This document shows, in pieces, positions 24,792 to 33,346 of a stretch of 33,598 nt of DNA. This DNA is from Acidobacteriaceae bacterium. Lineage in GTDB: Bacteria > Acidobacteriota > Terriglobia > Terriglobales > Acidobacteriaceae. Position 1 is the stretch's first letter. Every line of letters starts with the position of its first letter. The translations under genes and the position numbers were made by a program. The stretch covers positions 1 to 33,598 of the forward strand of contig JASHPJ010000099.1 in the NCBI GenBank assembly GCA_030038195.1, in the 5' to 3' direction. The notes below the pieces were generated by a model that saw nothing but the letters and a program-made list of their open reading frames with translations, was not told where the DNA came from and ran no database searches.

Positions 24792-25793
24792 TTATTGAAC
24801 CGTGAGCACCATCGTGGTGGTGTTGGTGATGGCGGTTACGCCGTTGCTGGACTGTGCGCTGATGGTCACGCTATATGTGCCGGCAGGCGTGGGCGGATTG
24901 TTGCCGGGGCCGTGCTGATAGTAGCGATAGAGCGGCGCGCAGCCGGATGCCCCGAGCGTAGTGACCACGCCGAGCAACGCAACCAGCGCAAGGCGGCTGA
25001 GCCATGCGCGGCGGCGGGCGCCCCACGCCAGGCCGCCGAGCCCTACCACTCCGGGCAGCAGAAAAGCCCAGGCAATCGGGCTGCCTCCATGGGTTAGGGC
25101 TGATCTGTTGGTCGTGCCGCCGGACTGCGTCTGCACCAGCATCGCGCTGACGGGCGGGCAGTCAGAGGCAGGTGAGCCGGCCGAGCAGCTTGCTGGCGTC
25201 GAGGGCAGAATCTCCACGGTCTCCGGCGTAAAGGTGCAGGAGGATTGATTCGGCAGGCCGGAGCAGGAAAGCGTGACAAACATGGGCGCGGTGAGCGCCG
25301 CATTGTTCTCCGGGGTGATGGTCACCTGTGCTATGCCGGAAGCCCCCTGGTCAAGCACCATAGGAAATGAGGATGGCGATACAGGCGTGAGGCTGATGGC
25401 GAAGTTCGGGGTCGAGCCGCTTTCAGCCTGCAGCTCGCTGACCGACGATTGGGAGGCCTGGCGGGTGGCGTCACCGGAGTAGACGGCGCGCAGCGCGTGC
25501 GGCCCGCCCAGCAGGCTGACGGTGGCGGTGGCCTGGCCGGAGCCGTCGAGCGGCGCTTCGGCCAGGATGCTGCTGCCGTCCTGGATGGCCACGGCGCCGG
25601 TTGCCGGCAGACCGTCTTCGTCGGTGACGCTGACCGCGGCAGTGGCCTGGGTGTGGCCGGCACGGTCGATTGTGCTGACGTTCAGGATTGTTTCAGTGGC
25701 GACGTTCTGCGACGCCGCCGCGGCTGCCGGAAGCACAGCCATGACCAGCGCCATGACCAGTCCCGCAACCCACTCAAGGTTCCTGCCTCTCAC
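24792..25793 (-). CDS. Exported protein with Ig-like domains and C-terminal membrane helices
   Basis: Start is uncertain: the GTG at 25793 (GGAG nine bases upstream) gives 333 residues and places a signal peptide (AGLVMALVMAVLPAAAAASQ) near the N-terminus. The open frame extends to 25901. One bacterial Ig-like domain of the 'GTGAV' type is seen: 'VSVTDEDGLPATGAVAIQDG', 'LGGPHALRAVYSGDATRQAS'. A second follows, with 'FAISLTPVSPSSFPMVL', 'LSCSGLPNQSSCTFTPETV'. Near the end come two hydrophobic helices (WAFLLPGVVGLGGLAWG, 'LALVALLGVVTTLGASGC') and a last Thr-rich strand segment. This layout is common among acidobacterial surface proteins; function unknown. Confidence 0.75.
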   Translation of the reverse strand: MRGRNLEWVAGLVMALVMAVLPAAAAASQNVATETILNVSTIDRAGHTQATAAVSVTDEDGLPATGAVAIQDGSSILAEAPLDGSGQATATVSLLGGPHALRAVYSGDATRQASQSSVSELQAESGSTPNFAISLTPVSPSSFPMVLDQGASGIAQVTITPENNAALTAPMFVTLSCSGLPNQSSCTFTPETVEILPSTPASCSAGSPASDCPPVSAMLVQTQSGGTTNRSALTHGGSPIAWAFLLPGVVGLGGLAWGARRRAWLSRLALVALLGVVTTLGASGCAPLYRYYQHGPGNNPPTPAGTYSVTISAQSSNGVTAITNTTTMVLTVQ

Positions 25794-26012
25794 GTGCACC
25801 TGCTCCAGACTCTCAAGAAAAATCGCAAATCGCTGTGTTTCTATGCGTAGAAGACTATTGTATCCGGCGGGAGCGCATGGGGGCCAACCCGGCGGGAGCA
25901 TCGCAGCAAGGGTTTGACGGATTGCGCGGCAATTGGAGAGTCAGTGCGCGGAGGATATGCTGCCGGGGCGCGCGCACGGCGCGTCCCGGCTTTCACGTAC
26001 AGCTCGACACAC

Positions 26013-26873
26013 CTAGACGGGCTGCGGCTCGTATTCCTCTTCTTCTTCCACGCCGTAGCGGCGGAGAAGATTGGGCAGGCTCTGCGAAAAAGCAGAGCGG
26101 GGCATGACGACGTCACATCCGGCTTCAATGCCCTTGAGCTTGAGGTCGCCCTGCAAATGGCTCAGGAAGCCGATGATCGAGACGGTCTTCTTGAATTTTG
26201 TCCTGAACTTGGGAATCAGCGTGATGGGCTTGGCGTTAAGGTTGTTCAGGTCAAAGACCAGCAGGGCGGGGCGCTCGGCCTCGGGTACGTCGAGGATGCG
26301 GGCAACCGCGTCCTTGTCGCCTTTGACGAATTCGACCTTGACGCCGAGCTTACGCGCCGCCTCCTGAATCTTGGCCAGGAAGAAGAGATCTTCAATGAAG
26401 CAGAAGATGCGCGTGGGCGCGTCGTGGCGCACAGGCGCGGCGGGCTGGTGGAGGTACGCATCCTGATAATAGCCGCCGTGGCTGTTGCCGGCGATCTGAA
26501 TCGTGGAGGGAGGGCCGTCGGCCACGTTGCCATTGACGGCACGGTAGCTGTGATCCATGGGGCCGACAAACTCGCGCGGGCCTTTCTGCTTGTTTTTGCG
26601 CTTGCCCTGCGGCTGCTGAGCAAGGCTGTTGCCCGGTTGCGGCTGCTGGGCCTGATTCTTCTGGAAGAATTTCTTCTTCTTGCGGCCCTGGACCTGGTGC
26701 GCAGGCTTCTGCTGGGCAGACTGTGGCTGCGCCTGCTGGTTCTGGGGCGCGCCCTGCTGGCTGGATTTGTTCTTGCGACGGCGCCGGCGGCGCCGGTGTC
26801 CTGGCGACTGCACCTGGCCATTGTCAGGTGCTGGCCCCAGCTCAGGCTGAGGCTGCGTCGATTCTGTGGTCAT
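26013..26873 (-). CDS. Basic Gln/Lys-rich protein with C-terminal receiver-like domain
   Basis: A protein of 286 residues in two halves. Residues 1-~105 are low-complexity, rich in Q, K, R and P (HRRRRRRRKNK, 'GRKKKKFFQKNQ'), and look disordered and nucleic-acid- or ribosome-binding. Residues ~155-275 have the alternating strand/helix order of a CheY-like receiver: 'RIFCFIEDLFFLAKIQEAAR', 'VKVEFVKGDK', 'PALLVFDLNNLNAKPITLI', 'TVSIIGFLSHLQGDLKLKGI', 'GCDVVMPRSAFSQSL'. The phospho-acceptor position reads 'FDLN', with D present but the acidic pair near strand 1 reduced to 'IED', so phosphorylation is doubtful. Probable RNA- or DNA-associated regulator; not a named family to me. Confidence 0.68.
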   Translation of the reverse strand: MTTESTQPQPELGPAPDNGQVQSPGHRRRRRRRKNKSSQQGAPQNQQAQPQSAQQKPAHQVQGRKKKKFFQKNQAQQPQPGNSLAQQPQGKRKNKQKGPREFVGPMDHSYRAVNGNVADGPPSTIQIAGNSHGGYYQDAYLHQPAAPVRHDAPTRIFCFIEDLFFLAKIQEAARKLGVKVEFVKGDKDAVARILDVPEAERPALLVFDLNNLNAKPITLIPKFRTKFKKTVSIIGFLSHLQGDLKLKGIEAGCDVVMPRSAFSQSLPNLLRRYGVEEEEEYEPQPV

Positions 26874-27993
26874 GCGTGTACTTCCTGGTGCATTGCAATA
26901 TAGTTCGTCTGCCTTGGGCCCTGCTATGCTCTGTCCGGGGGAGAGATTTCAACCTGCTGTCCGCGCTGTCCACACGGGAAAACGGCTGTATGCGAGTGGT
27001 TCCCGCATCTCAAAATCCTCAGCCGCGATGCCGGACGAAGCCGCGTCCACATCGGATTGCCGTGCCGAATTCTCTTGAGATCGGGCTTGCGCAGCAAAAT
27101 TCTCCCGTCGGCTCCCATGCCGGCTCAACCTTCGTGAGGCGTTTCAGGAAGTTGCGCGTCCGATCTGGAATCGTGCCCGGCAACCACTGCCTGCTGGTTG
27201 CGCCGGCTTGGTATCGATGTCTCCCGGATACAGCATTTCCTCAAACGCTCCAGTCCTGCGCCTCAAACTCTCTGGAAAACTCCGTTGCCGCAACCTGCGC
27301 GGGAGCTATTCTCCCACTCCATCCGCTTGTGCGGATCGGTGCGCGGCGGCCGGTGCTTTTCGCAGGTGATGCCCTTCCTATGTGAGCTTTCGCCGTGCGC
27401 AGCCTGATAAGAAGTTGAGCATGTCGGCGAGACTTGCTGGCTCAGCGGCGAGCTTGCCCTCCCCATCTCGCAGGGGCGCCCGCGTCAGCCGCCTGATAGG
27501 CAACTTTGATAGTACAGCGAAGGGGGAGCGCTGGCAAGAGGCATTTGTTGACTCAACAGGACCATAGCGAGGGTTCCGGGCCAAAGCCGGAAAGCAAAAC
27601 GACGGCCAGAAGTGCAAAACGCCACTCCGAAGAGTGGCGTTCAGTTGCCCTGCACCGGTCACTGGCCTCCCCGAGCAGGTGTGGGCGATGGTGTTCCACC
27701 GCGCCGTTTGCAAGCTTCCCGGCCGGCATTCTCCCCAAGTTGAGGACCGCTCGTGGCGGAGGCTCTTGCCGGGTGCCTGCTGTGCTCTGGCCGCCTCTCT
27801 GCTCCGGGCAGCCGTAACATCACTGGCGCTTTGGGAGTAGCAATCGCTATGCCGTTTCAAGCACGATGTATTTTCAGTACTTTAGTCAGTGGAAGAGGCC
27901 AGCTTTGTCTCGATTATGGGAGCTTGCAGCAAAAGCGGCTTCAAAAAAACATATAGTTCCAGATTTCCACAGAAACCGGAACCGGGAGGCTGC
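26874..27993. other. Gene-poor 1.1-kb stretch
   Basis: No frame here shows a recognisable family, and the open frames have the Ser/Arg/Pro-rich look of chance translation. I searched by eye for RNase P RNA, tmRNA, SRP RNA and tRNA signatures and saw none. Structured pieces are a tight hairpin at 27618-27641 and a ~95-base section (about 27412-27507) whose ends AAGTTG and CAACTT are complementary. It may hold an unannotated RNA, decayed genes, or only spacer. Confidence 0.5.
27618..27641. terminator. Strong 10-bp hairpin with CGAA loop
   Basis: AACGCCACTC-CGAA-GAGTGGCGTT is a perfect inverted repeat preceded on the plus strand by a short A run (positions 27616-27619). Read on the minus strand, the A run becomes a short U run after the stem, fitting a terminator for minus-strand transcription. 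It could also be one copy of a dispersed element. Confidence 0.45.
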
Positions 27994-28821
27994 TCAGTGC
28001 TGGCAGTTCGGGCAAAAGTGGGTTCCGCGGCCGGCAAGGAGAATGCGGCGGATGGGGGTCTTGCAGTGGCGGCAGGGCTCGCCGGTGCGCAGATAGACGC
28101 AGTGCTCGAGCTGGAAGAAGCCACGCACGCCGTTGGCGTCAACGTAATCGGAAACGGAGGATCCACCCAGGCGGATGGCGTGCTGGAGCACGGTGCGAAG
28201 CGCTTGGCGGAGGCGCTCAAGCTCGGCGCGGGTGAGCCGGCCGGCTGAGCGGCGCGGGCGGATGCCGGCGTGAAAGAGGCTTTCGTCAGCATAGATGTTG
28301 CCTACACCGGCGAGGAGGGTCTGGTTGAGCAGCGCGGCCTTGATAGCCAGCTTGCGGCCCCGGAAGAGAGCGGCAAAGTCCTCAGCGCCAATGGTGAGCG
28401 GATCGGCTCCGGGAGCGGGAAAGGGTGAGGCTGTGCGGAGATCGCGGAATTCGAGGCGGCCGAAGCGGCGCGGGTCGACGAAGCGCAGCTCACGTCCGCT
28501 CTGAAGGCTGAGGCGCGCGTGGGTATGCGGCGCTACGGGAGCATCAGGGGTGGTGACGAGCAGACGGCCGGTCATGCCGAGGTGGACGACCCATTGGGCA
28601 TCGGGTGGCTGCGCGGCAGAGACGCCGAGCTCGCAGACGATGTGCTTGCCGGTACGGTGCACGGCGAGAAAGGTGCGGCCGGCGAGGCTCTTCGACTGGC
28701 GCGCGGCCGGGGTTTTGAAGGGTCCGGAAAAGCTGCTGAACCAGGCCTGGACAATGCGGTCGCCACGCACCCGGTCGTGGACGCCACGGGCAATGGTTTC
28801 CACTTCGGGCAGTTCGGGCAT
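27994..28821 (-). CDS. mutM: Formamidopyrimidine-DNA glycosylase
   Basis: A 275-residue base-excision repair enzyme that removes 8-oxoguanine and formamidopyrimidines. The N-terminus is exactly PELPEVE, with the catalytic Pro and Glu. Other family blocks are 'GKHIVCEL', 'VVHLGMTGRLLV', 'RFVDPRRFGRLEF', 'LLAGVGNIYADESLFHAGI' and the C-terminal zinc finger C-x2-C…C-x2-C in 'EPCRHCKTPI' and 'FCPNCQ'. Length is normal. It stands alone, with the gene-poor stretch downstream and a hairpin 100 bases upstream. Confidence 0.97.
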   Translation of the reverse strand: MPELPEVETIARGVHDRVRGDRIVQAWFSSFSGPFKTPAARQSKSLAGRTFLAVHRTGKHIVCELGVSAAQPPDAQWVVHLGMTGRLLVTTPDAPVAPHTHARLSLQSGRELRFVDPRRFGRLEFRDLRTASPFPAPGADPLTIGAEDFAALFRGRKLAIKAALLNQTLLAGVGNIYADESLFHAGIRPRRSAGRLTRAELERLRQALRTVLQHAIRLGGSSVSDYVDANGVRGFFQLEHCVYLRTGEPCRHCKTPIRRILLAGRGTHFCPNCQH

Positions 28822-28921
28822 AGCTCTATTTTAATGTGCTGATCGAGGGGATGATTTTGCTGCGGAGCATGAACATGGCTGGCGGCGTGCCGCCCCAGCG
28901 GCTGATTTCAATCTTTCTTTG

Positions 28922-28973
28922 ACCGGGGCCCCGGCATGGAGATCGGCGCTGCATAAAAGGCCGGTGCCCCGGT
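28922..28973 (-). terminator. GC-rich hairpin after the DUF4440-like gene
   Basis: ACCGGGGCCCCGG (28922-28934) and CCGGTGCCCCGGT (28961-28973) pair over 13 bases with one G-U. It starts eight bases past the stop codon of the minus-strand gene at 28981. No U-run is seen. Confidence 0.5.
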
Positions 28974-28980
28974 TGCTGGA

Positions 28981-29496
28981 TCAGCGGCGCTCGCCGGGGT
29001 CGAGGATGCGGTTAGCCTCAAAGCTCACGATCTTCCATACGCCGTGCTCGTCCTGCGCGTAAACGCGCGTGTATCGATAGCTGCCGGAGAGATCGCCGTC
29101 AGGGGTGGTGGCCTGCACGTCGGCGGTCGAGGTGACGATGGCCGCGGCTCCGTAGAAGCGGACCTTGCGGTCAGTGATTTCGAGGGTGGTGAAGTGGTAG
29201 CGGCCAGAGCGGAGACCGGCCAGCGCCTCATCCTTGGTCTGGAGGGTGCCGGCGGGGGTGATAGCGATGTAATCGTCGGCTAGCAGCGAGCTCATGGTCG
29301 CGGTGTCGTCTTTGAGGATCGCGTCGCGCCAGAGTTCTTCGAGATGGTCGATCTCATGACGCCGCTCGTGCCTTTGCGCACGCGGCATTCCAGCCAGCGG
29401 AATGGCGCAGACTGTGAACAGGAGCGCTGTGACGATCATCCGGCCGGCCCAGGGCTGCCGGACGGGATTCCAAGAGTAACTTGCCGGACCCGTCAT
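28981..29496 (-). CDS. Exported DUF4440/SnoaL-like (NTF2-fold) protein
   Basis: A protein of 171 residues with an N-terminal hydrophobic segment (MIVTALLFTVCAIPLAG), probably a signal peptide if translation starts at or near that Met (residue 20). The NTF2-like domain reads 'LEELWRDAILKDDTATMSSL', 'LADDYIAITPAGTLQTKDEA', 'YGAAAIVTSTADVQ' and 'GSYRYTRVYAQDEHGVWKIV', as in DUF4440 proteins. It is a distant fold relative of the gene at 18539. Function unknown. The 140 bases upstream (29497-29636) hold nothing I recognise. Confidence 0.83.
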   Translation of the reverse strand: MTGPASYSWNPVRQPWAGRMIVTALLFTVCAIPLAGMPRAQRHERRHEIDHLEELWRDAILKDDTATMSSLLADDYIAITPAGTLQTKDEALAGLRSGRYHFTTLEITDRKVRFYGAAAIVTSTADVQATTPDGDLSGSYRYTRVYAQDEHGVWKIVSFEANRILDPGERR

Positions 29497-29636
29497 AAGC
29501 GTAAGGGATGGTAGCCCCGAACTGGCTCTGCGGTCAATGAATTTCAGGCAAAAACCACCCGAACGTCACTGACTGCAATCATTCAACACCAGATAGCTAC
29601 CGCAAAAACATTCAGCCATTGGACGAAACGGGCGGA

Positions 29637-29924
29637 TCAAACGAGAGCAGTGAGGTTCTCAAGCTTGCGCTCGCGCATTTTTTGAAAGATGCCGCCGACG
29701 GCGTACTTCTTGAAGTGCTCGGAGTCGCGGTGCGCGGCCAGGGCCTGGTCGTCGCGATACTGCTCGTAGATGAGCACGGTGTCAAGGTCGTCCTGCAGAT
29801 GGTGGGGGATGTAGCTGATGCAGCCTGGCTCCTGCCGCGAGGCGTTTGCAAGCTGACGGAGCATTTCGGCTACTTCTGCGCGATCTTCCGGAGCAAACTT
29901 GAACCACACGACAAAACTGACCAT
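29637..29924 (-). CDS. Antibiotic biosynthesis monooxygenase (ABM) family protein
   Basis: A protein of 95 residues, the normal size for the dimeric ferredoxin-like fold. 'VWFKFAPEDRAEVAEMLRQL', 'EPGCISYIPHHL' and 'IYEQYRDDQALAAHRDSEHF' followed by 'KKY' match the ABM/quinol-monooxygenase (YgiN-like) family. Such proteins oxidise quinol-like substrates without cofactors or degrade reactive metabolites. It follows purA by 68 bases on the same strand and may be read from the same transcript. Confidence 0.87.
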   Translation of the reverse strand: MVSFVVWFKFAPEDRAEVAEMLRQLANASRQEPGCISYIPHHLQDDLDTVLIYEQYRDDQALAAHRDSEHFKKYAVGGIFQKMRERKLENLTALV

Positions 29925-29992
29925 AGAGTACGTTCCTTTTTGCCCGCCGCAGCGGACCGGAGAAGGTTCCTCAAGTGTACCTGAACGATGTT

Positions 29993-31309
<1,317 letters not shown>

Positions 31310-31570
31310 GTCGTCCCATTTCCGCAAAAGAGCCCGGCGCAATCGAGCGCACGGGCAGATAAGTATGCGGGCGCTCCGGCCCGCGGCCTCTACGATGATA
31401 AACCAGCGCTGGCTGGGAAAGCCGGGAGCGCGGTGGTTTACAGGACGGCAGAAAGGCGGCAGGAGGAGAGCGAGAACCGGCCGCAGTTGGTTTCGACCAA
31501 GGGGCTGGTGGACACCGTTGTTGTGGACCGCATTGAAAAGCCTTCAGAGAACGAAAGCGCGGGCCGGTTC

Positions 31571-31579
31571 TGCTATAGT
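31571..31579 (+). promoter_or_regulatory. Candidate extended -10 promoter of the fucosidase gene
   Basis: TGCTATAGT fits an extended -10 element (TG-N-TATAAT, five of six bases). It lies about 90 bases before the start codon. No good -35 box is visible at the normal spacing, as is usual for extended -10 promoters. Confidence 0.42.
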
Positions 31580-31605
31580 GGCTCGACAGCAATTTGGCCG
31601 GTTTT

Positions 31606-31619
31606 CGTAAGCGCTAACG
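31606..31619. promoter_or_regulatory. LacI/GalR-type operator-like dyad
   Basis: CGTAAGCGCTAACG is a 14-base palindrome with one mismatched pair and the central AGCGCT typical of LacI/GalR-family operators. It lies 26 bases after the candidate -10 and 50 before the fucosidase ATG, a position suited to repression by blocking transcription. No regulator gene is in the window. Confidence 0.5.
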
Positions 31620-31669
31620 GCAGCGCGGCCGATTCTGCCAAGTCCATTACGGAAACAAGGAGAAAACCC

Positions 31670-33088
31670 ATGGATTGGGGCGAGAGCACGAGACGGTCGT
31701 TTCTGAAGCAGTTTGGCGCGGCCGGAGCGATGGCGCTGGCGGCAGCGCATGCCGAAGGGATGGGATTGCCGGGCGGACAGGCGGCGACGGCCAGCGAGTC
31801 GGCGGCCGACCAGAAGCAGGATGCGACGCGCGCGCAGCGGATGGAGTGGTGGCACCAGGCCAGGTTTGGCATGTTCATCCACTGGGGACTTTACAGTGTG
31901 ATCGGGCAGCACGAGTGGGTGAAGGAGCAGGAGGGCGTGCCGATTCCGCAGTACGAGATTCTGGCCAGGCACTTCAAGCCCAAGCCCAACGCGGCGCGCG
32001 ACTGGGCGCGGCTGGCCAGGCGCGCCGGACAGAAGTACATGGTGATGACCACCAAGCATCACGAAGGCTTCTGCAACTTCGACACCAGGCTCACCGACTA
32101 TAACGCGGTGAAGCAGGGGCCGGGCCGCGACCTGGTGCGCGAGTATGTCGAAGCGGCGCGCGCGGAGGGCTTGCGCGTAGGCTTTTATTACTCGCTGATG
32201 GACTGGCACCATCCGGACGGAGCCATCTGCAAGACCGACGAGGCCGCGCGGCGGCGGTTCGTGGACTACACGCACGGGCTGATCCGCGAGCTGCTCACCA
32301 ACTACGGCAAGATCGACATTCTCTGGTATGACGTTTCCTGGCCGCTGACGCCTGAGGGCTGGGAGTCGGAAAAGATGAACGAGATGGTCTTCGAGCTGCA
32401 GCCGGAGATCATCGTAAACAACCGCAACGGGCTGCCCGGCGATTTTTCCACGCCGGAGCAGCACATCGAGGCCGCGGCCGTGGGGCGCGCGTGGGAGTCG
32501 TGCATGACGCTCAACAATAGCTGGGGCTTTAACCGCGCAGACGATGCGTGGAAGACGCCCCAGGTGATTGTGGACAACCTGGCTACGTGCGCGCGCGGCG
32601 GCGGCAATTATCTGCTGAACATCGGCCCTATGCCGGATGGCTCCGTACCGCCGGCCAGCGTGGAGGTGCTGGAAGCCGTGGGCCGTTGGATGGATACGAA
32701 CGGCAGCACAATCTATGGCACGGACCGCGGGCAGCTTGTTCCCAACGCAAGCTGCAATTACACGCGCAAGGGCAACACGCTCTATGTACACGTGCATGGC
32801 TGGCCGGGCCACACGCCGGCCGCCGAGTGGCTGGATTTTTATAAGCCCGAAGTCGTGGTGGCCATTGGCGGGCTCAAAGCAAAGGCGCTCTCGGCCAAGA
32901 TTCTGAAGACCGGGCAGAAGGTGGAGTTCACGCAGGACGAGTTCAGCTTCCGTCTCACCGGCATGCCGATGGAAGCGCCGGACACGCCGGCCACGGTGAT
33001 CGCAGTGGAGTGCGACAGCGAGCCGACGATCGATCATTCAGCGGAGCGTCCGTTGTGGCCGCGGTACAAGGTGGGGATCAGTATTTAG
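31670..33088 (+). CDS. GH29 alpha-L-fucosidase, Tat-exported
   Basis: A 472-residue retaining glycosidase removing terminal L-fucose. The ATG at 31670 follows AAGGAGAA; the much longer open frame upstream is antisense to purA and not real. The N-terminus has a twin-arginine signal (STRRSFLKQF followed by a hydrophobic Ala-rich stretch), so it is exported folded. GH29 blocks are 'WWHQARFGMFIHWGLYSV', 'YMVMTTKHHEGFCNFDT' with H130/H131, 'GFYYSLMDWHHPDG', and 'KIDILWYDVSW' with the nucleophile D221. 'ARGGGNYLLNIGPMPDG' closes the barrel. A short C-terminal beta domain follows. A LacI-type dyad upstream suggests sugar-responsive control. Confidence 0.95.
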   Translation: MDWGESTRRSFLKQFGAAGAMALAAAHAEGMGLPGGQAATASESAADQKQDATRAQRMEWWHQARFGMFIHWGLYSVIGQHEWVKEQEGVPIPQYEILARHFKPKPNAARDWARLARRAGQKYMVMTTKHHEGFCNFDTRLTDYNAVKQGPGRDLVREYVEAARAEGLRVGFYYSLMDWHHPDGAICKTDEAARRRFVDYTHGLIRELLTNYGKIDILWYDVSWPLTPEGWESEKMNEMVFELQPEIIVNNRNGLPGDFSTPEQHIEAAAVGRAWESCMTLNNSWGFNRADDAWKTPQVIVDNLATCARGGGNYLLNIGPMPDGSVPPASVEVLEAVGRWMDTNGSTIYGTDRGQLVPNASCNYTRKGNTLYVHVHGWPGHTPAAEWLDFYKPEVVVAIGGLKAKALSAKILKTGQKVEFTQDEFSFRLTGMPMEAPDTPATVIAVECDSEPTIDHSAERPLWPRYKVGISI

Positions 33089-33104
33089 TGTTGTTGTTTC
33101 GATA

Positions 33105-33186
33105 GAAAAGGCCGGTTGAGTGCTGTGGTTTCTCAGGTCCCCAAATGCGAGGGACCTGGGGTACCCGGCCTCAAGGGCACCTTTTC
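33105..33186. repeat. Hairpin-rich element downstream of the fucosidase gene
   Basis: Outer imperfect inverted arms (GAAAAGGCCGGTTGAG at 33105-33120 and CTCAAGGGCACCTTTTC at 33170-33186) enclose an inner hairpin, CAGGTCCC/GGGACCTG (33134-33158). It starts 17 bases after the fucosidase stop. It may end transcription, and it resembles short elements dispersed in acidobacterial genomes. Confidence 0.55.
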
Positions 33187-33203
33187 ACTTGCGCTACAGG
33201 CCA

Positions 33204-33323
33204 ATGCCTGAGAGCATGGCTGGTATGAGGAAAGCGACCAAGTTCGTCTTGGTTCCCATCGCTGTCCTGATTGCTCTCTATTTTTTTCTTGCCTTTGTCA
33301 TTCATTGTGTTGACCCACACTAG
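33204..33323 (+). CDS. Possible small one-helix membrane protein
   Basis: About 39 residues from the ATG at 33204 (other ATGs at 33216 and 33225). Basic N-terminus then a long hydrophobic segment (FVLVPIAVLIALYFFLAFVI) and a short tail HCVDPH. The stop TAG falls where IS-like sequence begins, so this could be the 5' end of a gene cut by insertion, a genuine small membrane protein, or chance. Weak evidence. Confidence 0.28.
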   Translation: MPESMAGMRKATKFVLVPIAVLIALYFFLAFVIHCVDPH

Positions 33324-33346
33324 TCGTCAAATTCAAACTGACCCAC
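33311..33346. mobile_element. Possible end of another insertion sequence
   Basis: TGACCCAC occurs twice (33311-33318 and 33339-33346) around GTCAAATTCAAACTGACCCA. This resembles the terminal sequence of IS21-like elements as I remember them. No transposase of that type is present, so it would be a remnant. Confidence 0.3.

Noticed and set aside
22686-25097. 803-residue open frame on the plus strand
   Set aside because: It lies antisense to pabBC, whose motifs are complete. The length is explained by GC-rich third-position bias of the opposite strand, and the translation shows no family features.
26723-27385. 220-residue plus-strand frame in the gene-poor stretch
   Set aside because: Starts antisense to the pseudo-receiver gene, has Ser/Arg/Pro-rich chance composition, no ribosome binding site and no recognisable domain.
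26874-27993. RNase P RNA, tmRNA or SRP RNA in the gene-free stretch
   Set aside because: The conserved core strings of these RNAs were not found on either strand.
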